DNA of 64,000 bases from DATCZB01 sp035513215. Lineage in GTDB: Bacteria; Pseudomonadota; Gammaproteobacteria; Steroidobacterales; Rariloculaceae. Position numbers and translations under genes: made by a program. The notes below the pieces were generated by a model. That model searched no databases, had not been told where the DNA came from, and worked only from the letters and a program-made list of their open reading frames with translations. Positions 16,982 through 32,440 of the stretch are shown one piece after another. Where the stretch lies: positions 1 to 64,000 of the forward strand of contig DATKCK010000078.1 in assembly GCA_035513215.1 (NCBI GenBank). The letters run 5' to 3'. Numbering within the stretch: position 1 is the first letter of the stretch; each line of letters begins with the position of its first letter.

Positions 16982-16999
16982 TTCCTGCAACGAGTGTAA

Positions 17000-17025
17000 G
17001 AACTTCCGCGGTCGGACGTGTCTTC
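17000..17025 (+). promoter_or_regulatory. Candidate ECF-type autoregulated promoter
   Basis: GAACTT (17000-17005) and TCTTC (17021-17025), 15 bases apart, resemble the RpoE-like GGAACTT / TCTGA pattern. The box ends only 5 bases before the sigma-factor ATG, and no SD is visible there, so the mRNA could be leaderless. Autoregulation is typical of ECF sigma genes but is inferred here. Confidence 0.35.
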
Positions 17026-17030
17026 GGTTA

Positions 17031-17591
17031 ATGGGCGAAGACATCGAAAAGCCGATCGACCACCGATTCGAGGTCGTCGTCAGACCGCACTTCGACGCGC
17101 TTTACCGCGCGGCCATGAGGCTGACTCGCTCGCGCGAGAATGCCGAGGATCTCGTGCAGGAGATCCTGTTACGCGCCTGCTGCGAGCTCGACCGGCTCGA
17201 GACGCTCGAATCGCCGCGTGCCTGGCTGATGCGTGTGCAGTATCGAATCTTCGTCGACCAGGTCCGGCGCAGAACGCGATCTCCGATCGCCGTCGGCGGC
17301 GAGGCGGCCGACGCCGACGCGGCGGCCAGCGAGGATCCGGGGCCCGAGGAGCTGACGGAAACGGCACAGCGCCACCGCCAGCTAGCCCGCGTCTGGACGA
17401 CGCTCGACCGCCGGCAGCGCGCGCTGCTGGCGCTGCATGCCGAGGGTTACACGCTCGCCGAGCTTGCGGCCATCACGGGACTGACGCGAAACGCCGTCGG
17501 CGTGGCCCTGCACCGTGCCCGCGCGCGGCTCGCCAAACTCATCAGAAACGATTCGACCGGCGGTTTGCGGCTGGTCCAAGCGGAGGGTTGA
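17031..17591 (+). CDS. ECF-family RNA polymerase sigma factor
   Basis: The 186-residue product has sigma region 2 (about 20-85: FDALYRAAMRLTRSRENAEDLVQEI, then SPRAWLMRVQYRIFVDQVRRR) and region 4 (about 120-175: LDRRQRALLALHAEGYTLAELAAITGLT with an HTH). There is no region 3, as expected for ECF factors. It ends one base before the gene for a zinc-finger anti-sigma domain fused to a DsbA domain, so that protein is almost certainly its regulator. The regulon is unknown; an oxidative or envelope redox response is my inference from the partner. Confidence 0.9.
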   Translation: MGEDIEKPIDHRFEVVVRPHFDALYRAAMRLTRSRENAEDLVQEILLRACCELDRLETLESPRAWLMRVQYRIFVDQVRRRTRSPIAVGGEAADADAAASEDPGPEELTETAQRHRQLARVWTTLDRRQRALLALHAEGYTLAELAAITGLTRNAVGVALHRARARLAKLIRNDSTGGLRLVQAEG

Positions 17592-17592
17592 A

Positions 17593-18609
17593 ATGGATTG
17601 TCGGCACATCGACTCGATACTCGACGAGCACGGCGTCGGCGCGCTCAGCGCCGCCGAAAGGTCCGAAGTCGATGGGCATCTCGCGCGCTGCCCGCGCTGT
17701 GCGGATGCCTGGCTCAGTCACGAGACGCTCGTCAGGGACGAGCCGGAACCGCCGGAGGACGGGCTGTTCGAGCGGATCGCCGCGCAGACACATGGCGGTC
17801 CGCGCGACTTGCCGTCGCGGCATCGGCGCCGGGTCGCGCCGCTCGGGATTGCCGCCGCGATCGCCCTGCTGGGCGTGCTGGTTTTCCGGTTCGGGCCCGA
17901 GGAGCCGGCGCGTCCGGCATCCCGTGACGCGGGCACCGCCACCTCGGCGCAGCTACCGGCCGACGATCCGGCTCCAACCGGATCGCTGGCCCAACCCGAC
18001 CGCGAGGCGCGATTCGTCGCCGGCCGGGACTACGAGCGCCTGACCCAACCCGCGCCGACGATCTCCGACTCGGGATTCATCGAAGTCTGCGAGTTCTTCA
18101 TGTTCGGTTGCCCGCATTGCTTCGACTTCGAGCCGTCGCTCGAGGCCTGGGACGAGGCGCAGCCCGACTACGTCAGTCTCGTCCGCGTTCCCGTCATCTT
18201 CAATGCGACGGCGCGGTTGCACGCGCAGGCCTACTACACGGCCGAGGTGCTCGGACAGGCCGACGTTCTGCGCCGGCCGTTCTACGAGGAGATCCACGTT
18301 CGCGGCAACCCGCTCGCCACGGTTGCGTCGATCCGCGAGCTGTTCGGGCGGCATGGAATCGATGCCCGGTCCTTCGACGAGGCGTTCGGTTCCTTCGGCG
18401 TTCAGGCGCGGCTGCAGCGCGCCGAGGAAATGAACCGGCGCTATCGTGTATCGGTGACGCCTTCGATGGGCGTAAACGGCAAGTATCTGACCAACACGGC
18501 GATGGTGGGATCGAACGAAGCGATGCTCGAGGTCGTCGACGCCCTCGTCGAGTCGGAGCTGCGCGAGCCCTGTCGCGAATCCGACGGCTCGCGCTGTCCC
18601 CTGGAGTGA
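17593..18609 (+). CDS. Transmembrane zinc-finger anti-sigma factor fused to a DsbA-type thioredoxin domain
   Basis: The 338-residue protein has three parts. Residues 1-45 are a zf-HC2 anti-sigma zinc finger with C3 and H29-x3-C33-x2-C36. Residues 82-100, after a basic RHRRR stretch, are one membrane helix with the N-terminus predicted inside. Residues 160-325 are a DsbA-like domain with EFFMFGCPHCFDFEP (active-site CPHC 173-176), a cis-Pro loop VTPSMGVNGKY (P290) and an extra C327/C335 pair. The zinc finger should hold the sigma factor in the cytoplasm while the DsbA part senses thiols in the periplasm. ATG 17593 follows the sigma stop by one base. DsbA-like domains are well known, and so are zinc anti-sigma factors, but this union is unusual. 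Confidence 0.88.
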   Translation: MDCRHIDSILDEHGVGALSAAERSEVDGHLARCPRCADAWLSHETLVRDEPEPPEDGLFERIAAQTHGGPRDLPSRHRRRVAPLGIAAAIALLGVLVFRFGPEEPARPASRDAGTATSAQLPADDPAPTGSLAQPDREARFVAGRDYERLTQPAPTISDSGFIEVCEFFMFGCPHCFDFEPSLEAWDEAQPDYVSLVRVPVIFNATARLHAQAYYTAEVLGQADVLRRPFYEEIHVRGNPLATVASIRELFGRHGIDARSFDEAFGSFGVQARLQRAEEMNRRYRVSVTPSMGVNGKYLTNTAMVGSNEAMLEVVDALVESELREPCRESDGSRCPLE

Positions 18610-18616
18610 AGCGGGA

Positions 18617-21493
<2,877 letters not shown>

Positions 21494-21519
21494 GTCGGGC
21501 CGTAAACGGGCAAACGAGT

Positions 21520-21549
21520 ACTATACGACGCCGGGAAACGGCGGCGCAA
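21520..21549 (-). promoter_or_regulatory. Sigma-70 promoter for uvrA
   Basis: On the minus strand TTGCGC (21549-21544) and TATAGT (21525-21520) are 18 bases apart, about 27 bases before the uvrA ATG. No LexA box of the CTGT-N8-ACAG type was seen around it. Confidence 0.45.
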
Positions 21550-21621
21550 AACGCTGCCCGGGGGCGCGGCATTCGCTACACTTCGGGGGCGGCACTTGCG
21601 CCATCGCCTGGAGAAGAAGTA

Positions 21622-22890
21622 ATGAGAAGGGCTGTCTGTTACGTCTCGCTGCTACTGGTCGCCCCGGCTCCCGCGCAGCAGCCGGAGCCAACGCCTGCGT
21701 TCGAAGGGCAGACCGAGGCGCCCCCGCCCGCGGTCGAGTCGCGCTACTCGGTCGAGGTCATTACCGACGCACTTTCGAGTCCCTGGGCCGTCGCGTTCCT
21801 GCCGGACGGACAGTTTCTGGTCAGCGAGCGCAACGGCCGCCTCCGGACGGTGACCCGGGACGGCATCGTCTCCGGGCCGATCGCCGGCGTGCCGCCGGTC
21901 AAGGTCGTCGCGGCGCAGGGATTCCACGATGTCGTGCTCGATCCGGACTTCGATCGCAACCGGCTCGTCTATATGACCTATTTCTCGCCGCCGAAGGGCG
22001 AAGAGCCGCGCGAATGGCCCGTCTCGCATTACTACGAGGAAGTGTGGGAGAAGTCGCTGCGCGAGCGGCGCGTCATGGAGCTCGGCGCCGAGCGCATCTC
22101 CCGGGCCAGGCTCAGCGAGGACTCAAGGCGTCTTGAGGACCTCGACGTCCTGATCGAGGGCCGCGTCGAGCGGCGTCTCGTGTTCGCAAACGACGGCACG
22201 CTGTTCGCCACGGGCGCCGACGCGTTTCGCTTCTACGACTCCGATCTCGACGGCGTCGAGCAGACGTTCGAGAACAATCCCGACATCCGCCGCAACTTCA
22301 CGGGGCGCGTGATCCGGATCAATCCCGACGGCACGATCCCGGTCGACAACCCGTGGCTCGACCGCGCGACGGTCTCTCGCGAGACCTTCGCGCACGGCTT
22401 CAAGGACCCGGAAGGGGCGGCGATTCATCCGCAGACCGGCGAGCTCTGGGTCGTCGATCACGGCCCGCAGGGCGGCGACGAGATCAACGTCGTCCGCGGC
22501 GGGCGCGACTACGGCTGGCCGAACGTCTCCTACGGCGTGCAGTACGACGCGCGCCAGGCCGACGGGCGCATTAACGTGCCGGTCGGCCACGGCGAGACCT
22601 CGCGTCCCGGCGTCGAGGAGCCGATCTATTTCTGGGTGCCTTCGATCGCGCCGTCGGGTATGGCGTTCTACACGGGCGATCTCATCCCTGAGTGGCGCGG
22701 GAATCTGTTCGTCGGCGCGATGGCCGGCCGGCATCTGGTCAGGCTCGTGCTCGACGGCGAGCGCGTCATCGCCGAGGAGCAGCTGCTCGAGGAGCTCGAC
22801 GACCGGATCCGCGAGGTGCGCCAGGGTCCCGACGGCGCGCTCTACGTGCTCGGCGCCTACTCGTTGATGCGGATCGGGCCGGCCGGCTAG
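21622..22890 (+). CDS. PQQ-dependent sugar dehydrogenase family protein (soluble aldose dehydrogenase type)
   Basis: The 422-residue product begins with a signal peptide (MRRAVCYVSLLLVAPAPAQQ) and then a six-bladed propeller of the GSDH family. Hallmarks are SSPWAVAFLPDG, SERNGRL, GFHDVVLDPDF with the putative catalytic His, and VVDHGPQGGDEINVV plus YGWPNVSYG, the PQQ and calcium region. Homologues oxidise aldoses in the periplasm using PQQ. A charged insert of about 55 residues (roughly 125-180) is longer than in E. coli YliI. No PQQ biosynthesis genes are in the window. Clear SD GGAGAAG. Confidence 0.88.
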   Translation: MRRAVCYVSLLLVAPAPAQQPEPTPAFEGQTEAPPPAVESRYSVEVITDALSSPWAVAFLPDGQFLVSERNGRLRTVTRDGIVSGPIAGVPPVKVVAAQGFHDVVLDPDFDRNRLVYMTYFSPPKGEEPREWPVSHYYEEVWEKSLRERRVMELGAERISRARLSEDSRRLEDLDVLIEGRVERRLVFANDGTLFATGADAFRFYDSDLDGVEQTFENNPDIRRNFTGRVIRINPDGTIPVDNPWLDRATVSRETFAHGFKDPEGAAIHPQTGELWVVDHGPQGGDEINVVRGGRDYGWPNVSYGVQYDARQADGRINVPVGHGETSRPGVEEPIYFWVPSIAPSGMAFYTGDLIPEWRGNLFVGAMAGRHLVRLVLDGERVIAEEQLLEELDDRIREVRQGPDGALYVLGAYSLMRIGPAG

Positions 22891-23000
22891 GTGGTTCGCC
22901 GAACGCCGCCGTAAACGGTCCGAAATCGGCCGAACCGGCCGGGAATGCCTCGTGCCAAGTTTCAGGGCCATGCGTACAATGACCCTATTTGGGAGCTTCC

Positions 23001-23420
23001 ATGGCACGCGGAATCAACAAGGTCATTCTCATCGGAAACCTGGGCGCAGACCCGGAAACCCGCTACATGCCGAGCGGCAGCGCCGTCACTAACCTGAGGC
23101 TCGCGACGAGCGAGGCGTGGAAAGACAAGACGTCGGGCGAGCAGCAGGAACGCACCGAGTGGCATCGCGTCGCGATGTTCGGGCGGCTCGCCGAGATCGC
23201 GGCCGAGTATCTGCGCAAGGGGTCGCAGGTCTATATCGAGGGCAGCCTCAGAACACGCAAGTGGCAGGACAAGGACGGTAGCGACCGCTGGAGCACGGAA
23301 ATCATCGCCGACGAGATGCAGATGCTCGGCGGCCGCGCCGAATCCTCGGCGCCGGCGCGATCGGCGCCTGCGGCCGTCGCCGAATCGGCCGATGCGTTCG
23401 ACGACGACATCCCGTTCTGA
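23001..23420 (+). CDS. ssb: Single-stranded DNA-binding protein
   Basis: SSB coats single-stranded DNA in replication, repair and recombination. The 139-residue product has the OB fold (MARGINKVILIGNLGADPETRY, then WHRVAMFGRLAEIAAEYLRKGS) and the acidic C-terminal tip DDDIPF that recruits partner enzymes. The linker is short and Ala/Ser rich. I chose ATG 23001 after SD GGGAG; an upstream ATG at 22989 adds four residues. A possible -10 (TACAAT, 22975-22980) lies just upstream. Confidence 0.97.
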   Translation: MARGINKVILIGNLGADPETRYMPSGSAVTNLRLATSEAWKDKTSGEQQERTEWHRVAMFGRLAEIAAEYLRKGSQVYIEGSLRTRKWQDKDGSDRWSTEIIADEMQMLGGRAESSAPARSAPAAVAESADAFDDDIPF

Positions 23421-23450
23421 AGGCCAGCGGAGACAGGTTCTCAAAGCCCC

Positions 23451-24792
23451 GTGACCCGGCGCTACTTCATTCAGACTTTCGGCTGCCAGATGAACGAGTA
23501 CGACTCGGAGAAGATGGCCGACGTGCTTAAGCTCGCGCTCGGCGCGGAGCCGGCGGAGTCGCCCGCCGAGGCCGACATCCTGCTGCTCAACACCTGCTCG
23601 ATCCGCGAGAAGGCGCAGGAAAAGGTCTTCTCGCTGCTCGGCCGCTGGCGCGCGCTGAAGGACAGCCGCCCGGATGCGATCATCGCCGTCGGCGGCTGCG
23701 TCGCGAGCCAGGAAGGCGAGGCGCTCGTCGAGCGCGCGCCGTTCGTCGACGTCGTCTTCGGCCCGCAGACGCTGCATCGGTTGCCCGAGCTGATCGGAGA
23801 GGCGCGTGCCGGCAGGCGCAGCGTCGTCGACGTCAGCTTCCCCGAGAACGAAAAGTTCGACCGGATTCCCGAGCCGGATACGGCGAGATGCACGGCATTT
23901 CTCTCGGTCATGGAAGGCTGTAGCAAGTACTGCACTTTCTGCGTCGTGCCCTATACGCGCGGCGAGGAGATCAGCCGGCCGCTCGACGACATCGTCGCCG
24001 AGGCGTGGCGCCTGGCCGAGCTCGGCGTCCGCGAGATCGATCTGCTCGGTCAGAACGTCAATGCCTACCGCGGCTCGATGCACGGCGGCGGCATGGCGGA
24101 TCTCGCGACACTGATTCACTATATTGCCGCAATAGACGCCATCGAGCGCATACGATTCACGACCTCGCATCCGGTCGAGTTCGGTGACGCGCTGATCGAG
24201 GCCTACCGCGGCGTCGAAAAGCTCGCGTCCTATCTTCATCTGCCCGTGCAAAGCGGCTCGGATCGCATTCTCAAGCTGATGAAGCGCGGGCATACGGCGC
24301 GCGAGTACATCGAAAAGATGGACCGGCTGAAGGCGGCGCGGCCGGGGATCTCGCTCGCGTCCGATTTCATCGTCGGCTTCCCGCACGAGACGGAGGCCGA
24401 CTTCGAGCAGACGCTCGATCTGATTCGCGCCGTCGGCTTCGATCAGTCGTTCAGCTTTATCTACAGCGCGCGGCCCGGCACGCCGGCAGCCGCGCTCGAC
24501 GGCGAGATGCCGCGCTCGGTCACGCAGCCGCGACTCGCGCGACTCCAGTCCCTGGTCGACGAGCAGGCCGGCGCGATCGGCCGGCGCATGGTCGGCACGC
24601 GCCAGAGAGTTCTCGTCGAGCGTCGCTCGAAGCGCTCAGCGCGGGAGCTCGCGGGTCGCACCGAGAACAACCGCTGGGTCAATTTTGCGGGCGACCCGTC
24701 GCTGATCGGGCGATTCGCCGACGTCGTCATCACCGATGCGCTGCCGAACTCACTACGTGGACGTCTTCCGAGTGCGGAACTCGAAAGATCCG

Positions 24793-24800
<8 letters not shown>
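23451..24800 (+). CDS. miaB: tRNA-2-methylthio-N6-dimethylallyladenosine synthase MiaB
   Basis: MiaB adds a methylthio group to ms2i6A37 of tRNAs reading UNN codons. The 449-residue product starts with GTG and has the N-terminal UPF0004 domain with its cluster cysteines (FGCQMNEYDSE, NTCSIREKA, VGGCVA), the radical SAM motif C157-x3-C161-x2-C164 (GCSKYCTFC) and a C-terminal TRAM domain. It starts the miaB-phoH-ybeY-corC-lnt operon common in gammaproteobacteria. Confidence 0.97.
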
Positions 24801-25769
<969 letters not shown>

Positions 25770-25773
<4 letters not shown>

Positions 25774-26237
25774 GCCGGAGAAAGCTCGAGCTTTCCGTTC
25801 AGTACGCGACGAACGACCCAAGCGCTCCGCCGGCGGACTTCATCCGCCAGTGCGCGGCGCGGGCGCTGGCCGATGCCGAAGGCGAGATCGTGATTCGCAT
25901 CGTCGACGAGACTGAGTCGGCGATGCTGAACGAGCGCTATCGGGGCAAGCCCGGCCCGACCAACGTGCTGGCCTTTCCGGCCGGGGACATCGCCGCGCCC
26001 GGCATCGGCACGAGGCTGCTCGGCGACATCGTGATCTGCGCGCCCGTTCTCGCCAGCGAGGCGAGGGGCCAGAGCAAGCCGCTCGAAGCCCACTGGGCAC
26101 ATATCGTGATCCACGGCTGCCTGCATCTTTGCGGCTACGACCACGAGTCCGGTGCCGAAGCGCGGGAAATGGAACGGCGCGAGCGCGCCCTGCTGGCCGA
26201 GCTCGGCATCGGCGATCCGTATCGCGACGAGGCCTGA
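25770..26237 (+). CDS. ybeY: Endoribonuclease YbeY
   Basis: YbeY is a zinc-dependent RNase involved in 16S rRNA maturation and ribosome quality control. The 155-residue product has the catalytic zinc motif HGCLHLCGYDH and upstream NVLAFP. It starts with TTG 25770, overlapping the ybeZ stop (TTGA), with SD GGAAG. Confidence 0.96.
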
Positions 26238-26296
26238 GCCCGGGCCGTCTCTGCCTTGCAAGGCGGGCCGGCTGGCTGCAAGATAGCTCAAGTTCG

Positions 26297-27157
26297 ATGT
26301 CCGACGATTCGCCCTCCAGCATCACGCAATCCGGTCTGGCCACGTGGATTTCGCGCCTGTTTCAGGGGCGCGACGACGAGGCCGCCGGCCGCAAGGAAAT
26401 ACTCGGTTTCCTGACCGAATGTCGTAACCGTGGTCTGCTGCATGCCGACGAGCACGCGATGCTTCAGGGTGTGCTCGAAGTTTCCGAGTCCCATGTGCGC
26501 GAGATCATGATTCCACGCTCGCGCATGGTCATCCTGCGCCAGGACGACTCGGTCGAGGAGATGCTGAAGATCATCGTCGAATCAGGGCACTCGCGCTTTC
26601 CCGTCATCGGCGCCGACCGCGACGAGGTCGTCGGGATCCTGCTCGCCAAGGACGTGTTGCGGCACTTCCGGGAGTCGGGCGAGAAGCTCAGAATCGACGA
26701 GCTGCTCAGACCCGCGGTCTTCATTCCGGAGAGCAAGCGCCTGAACACGCTGCTGAAGGAGTTTCGCGAGAGCCATCAGCACATGGCCGTCATCGTCGAC
26801 GAATACGGCGGCGTGTCCGGGCTCGCCACGATCGAGGACGTTCTCGAGCAGATCGTCGGCGAGATCGACGACGAGCACGATCCCGAGGACGTCGATCCGA
26901 TCCAGGAGCTCGAGAGCGGCCGCTACAGCGTGGGCGCGCAGACGCGTATCGATAACTTCAACGAGTACTTCGGGGCGAATTTCGACGACGAGGAGTACGA
27001 CACGGTCGGCGGTCTGATTCTGCACGCGCTCGGGCGCCTGCCGCGCCGAGGCGAGCGTCTCGATGTCGGCGGCTTCACGTTCAAGGTGACGCGCGGAGAC
27101 CGGCGCCGGATCCACGCCGTCGAGGTCACGCGGCTGCCCCGGGATTCGGCTGGCTAG
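26297..27157 (+). CDS. corC: HlyC/CorC-family CBS-domain transporter-associated protein
   Basis: CorC-type proteins are linked to magnesium and cobalt efflux and membrane stress. The 286-residue soluble form has two CBS domains (MIPRSRMVILRQDDSVEEML; FRESHQHMAVIVDEYGGVSGLATIEDVLEQIVGEI) and a C-terminal transporter-associated domain (YSVGAQTRIDNFNEYFG onward). No membrane DUF21 part is present. ATG 26297 is chosen because the longer frame back to 26129 overlaps ybeY. Confidence 0.95.
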   Translation: MSDDSPSSITQSGLATWISRLFQGRDDEAAGRKEILGFLTECRNRGLLHADEHAMLQGVLEVSESHVREIMIPRSRMVILRQDDSVEEMLKIIVESGHSRFPVIGADRDEVVGILLAKDVLRHFRESGEKLRIDELLRPAVFIPESKRLNTLLKEFRESHQHMAVIVDEYGGVSGLATIEDVLEQIVGEIDDEHDPEDVDPIQELESGRYSVGAQTRIDNFNEYFGANFDDEEYDTVGGLILHALGRLPRRGERLDVGGFTFKVTRGDRRRIHAVEVTRLPRDSAG

Positions 27158-28624
27158 GACCCGGGACGCCGAGATGCCCGCGCGCCAGGCCGGACTGACC
27201 GCCCTTTGCTGTCTGGCGGGCGTTGCGATGCCGCTCGCCTTCGCGCCGTTTTACTGGTGGTGGCTCGCACCGGTTTGCTTCGCCGTGCTCTTTCTCGGCT
27301 GGCGGCGGGCGACGCCGCGGCAGGCTTTCGTCCGCGGCTGGCTTTTCGGCGCGGCCGAGTTCCTGTTCGGCGTCTACTGGATCTGGATCAGCGTGCACGA
27401 GATCGCCCAGGCGCCGGTGTTCATCGCCGTCCTGCTGATGCTCGGCCTCGTCTTCGTCATGGCGCTCTATCCGGCCGTGGTCGGATGGATTGCCGCGCGG
27501 TGGCTCGGGACCAGCGGAGGCTGGTGCTGGCTCGCCGTGCTGCCGGCGCTCTTCGTCGTCGCCGAGTGGTTTCGCAGCTGGCTCTTCACGGGGTTTGGCT
27601 GGCTCGCGCCGGGCTATGCGCAGACCGAGAGCTGGCTCGTCGGGTTCGCGCCCGTCGTCGGCGCGCTCGGCGTCAGCTTCGCTGTTTTCGTCGTCGCGGG
27701 CGCGATCGTTGCCGCCATGCACGGACGCCGGCGCGAGCGCGTGACCGCTGCCGTCGTCGTCTCCGCATTGTTCGCGACGGGCTTTTTCGGCGGCCGCATC
27801 GCCTGGACCGAGCCGCGTTCGAACGAGATCTCTGTCGCGCTCGCGCAGGGCGCCGTGCCGCAGGCGATCAAGTGGGAGCCCGAGCAACTGCCGAATACAA
27901 TGAATCTCTATCGGCAATTGACGCTCGAGTCGCTCGGCGTCGATCTGATCGTCTGGCCCGAAGTTGCGATCCCCGAGTATTACGAGAACTATGCGCGCTG
28001 GCTCGACGGCATCGGGCAGCTTGCGACGAATGCCGGCAGCGAGGTCATGCTCGGCGTGATGCGCTATCACGAGGACGGGAACGAGAACACCGTGTTCAAG
28101 CTCGGCGACCCGGAATCGGTCTATGTCAAGCGGCACCTCGTCCCCTATGGCGAGTTCTTCCCGATGCCCGATTTCATTCGTCCCTGGATTGCGTCGATGA
28201 ACCTGGCGTTTTCCGATACGCAGCCGGGATCGCCGGCGCAGCCCCCGATCGATCTGCTCGGCGAGAAGATTGCCGTCACGATCTGCTATGAGGATGTCTT
28301 CGGCGCCGAGCAGCTAGATTCGTTTCCGGAGGCGACATTGCTCGTCAACGTCAGCAACGACGCCTGGTTCGGCGATTCGCTGGCGCCGCATCAACACCTG
28401 CAAATTGCGCGCATGCGCTCGGCCGAGGTCAGGCGCTGGCAGCTGCGCGCCACCAACACCGGCGTCACGGCGCTGATCGATCCCTTCGGCCGCGTACCGG
28501 CCCGGTTGCCGCAGTTCGAGCCCGGCGTGCTGCGAGGGAGCATCGTCGGCGCCACGGGCTCGACGCCCTATATCGTCTGGGGCGACTCGGCAGTCCTCCT
28601 GCTCGCGATGCTGGCTTTCGCCGG

Positions 28625-31225
<2,601 letters not shown>

Positions 31226-31308
31226 CGTGGATTCACGTCGAGGGAAAAACCCGCGGTTGTCAAAGCCGCCGGGATGTCTCAAGCTTCGGGATGATGTTGG
31301 GAATCGCA

Positions 31309-31848
31309 ATGGGAATCAAGCCGTTCCGCGGCCGGCCACGGATTCGGGCGCCTCGCTTCGTGCTGCTCGCCGTGGCTTTCGGCCTCGCTGCCGGCTGCGG
31401 ATTTCAACTGGCGGGATCGAGCCGGCTGCCTGCGGCGATGCAAACGACCTATCTCGATAGCACCGAGCCGCGATCGGAGTTCTACAGCAGCCTGAGCGAG
31501 GCACTGCGTCAGAGCGGGCTCGAGCTCGCCGATTCGCGCGGCGAGGCCGATGCGCGCCTTGTCATCAGCGAGGACTCGACGGGTCAGCGTGTCCTGTCCG
31601 TGACGGCAAGGAACATTCCGCGCGAATACGAAGTTTTCTACAGCGTGACCTTCTCGCTCGAAGCGCAAGGCGAGGCGCTGATTCAGCCCGAGGTGCTCGT
31701 CGCGCGCCGCAACTACACCTATGACGAGACCGAAGTGCTCGGCAAGGAGCGCGAGGAGTCGTTGCTGCGGCGCGCGCTGGCCGACGACCTGGCGCGCCAG
31801 GTCATGCGCCGGATCGAAGCCCTGAGCCGGACGCCGCCGCCGGGCTGA
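31309..31848 (+). CDS. lptE: LPS-assembly lipoprotein LptE
   Basis: LptE plugs the LptD barrel that places lipopolysaccharide in the outer membrane. The product of 179 residues has a signal peptide and lipobox LAAGC (C30), followed by GFQLAGSSRLPAAM, which is typical of LptE/RlpB. I prefer ATG 31309, with SD TTGGGAA at good distance. ATGs at 31291 and 31294 are alternatives. In most gammaproteobacteria holA follows directly; here it lies 3 kb further on. Confidence 0.9.
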   Translation: MGIKPFRGRPRIRAPRFVLLAVAFGLAAGCGFQLAGSSRLPAAMQTTYLDSTEPRSEFYSSLSEALRQSGLELADSRGEADARLVISEDSTGQRVLSVTARNIPREYEVFYSVTFSLEAQGEALIQPEVLVARRNYTYDETEVLGKEREESLLRRALADDLARQVMRRIEALSRTPPPG

Positions 31849-31850
31849 GC

Positions 31851-32440
31851 ATGGGCCAGACCGCGCGCGCCGGGCGCGAGCCGTTCGTCATGCGCTGCGA
31901 TGCGCTCGACGCAGCCGCCATCGAGCGTCTGCTCGGCCGCTACGGCATGCCGGGTGTCGCGATTGCGCCCGGCAAGACGGTCCCGGGCTCCTACTGGGGC
32001 CCGCCCGAGGCGGGGCTCGTCGGGAACCATCTCTACTTCAGACCGGATACACCGGTCCATTCGCTGTTGCACGAGCTCGCCCATTACGTCTGCATGGATC
32101 CGGCGCGGCGCGACCGCCTCGATACCGATGCCGGCGGCGACGACGACGAGGAATGCGCCGTCTGCTACCTCGAGGCTCTGCTGGCATCGCGGCTGCCGCC
32201 TTTCGGAACGGAGCGCTGCCTTGTCGACATGGACGCCTGGGCTACAGCTTTCGCGAAGGCTCGGCCCGCGCGTGGTTCTCCGGCGACGGCCGCGAGGCGC
32301 GTGACTGGCTCGTCGCGCACGAACTCATCGGCGTCGACGACGCTCCGACGTGGCGCTTGCGAACGGGGTCAGACCCCTTTTCCGTGCGAACGCGTCAGAC
32401 CCCGACTCAGAGTTGCGTCGGGTTCGGGGCGTCGCCGTAG
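31851..32440 (+). pseudogene. HExxH metalloprotease-like protein with a frameshift
   Basis: The first frame (ATG 31851) encodes a soluble protein with HELAH (74-78, SLLHELAHYVC), a zincin-like metal site, and a CxxC-like EECAVCY. After VDMDAW (about residue 129) the sensible protein continues in another frame (GYSFREGSARAWF, then ARDWLVAHELIG), so one G seems to be missing from the GGG run at 32239-32241. The unshifted frame runs on to 32477 as arginine-rich nonsense. The shifted frame ends at 32440 after reading through a GGGGTCAGACCCC element that has replaced the natural C-terminus. It overlaps the end of hisI by 34 bases. Function unknown. The frameshift could be real or a sequencing error. 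Confidence 0.7.
32365..32403. repeat. GGGGTCAGACCCC element plus a partial second copy
   Basis: A full core lies at 32365-32377, and a degenerate copy GCGTCAGACCCC at 32392-32403. Together they form the tail of the frameshifted HExxH gene, against the 3' end of hisI. The core is the same as at 99-139 and 55221-55233. Confidence 0.8.
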
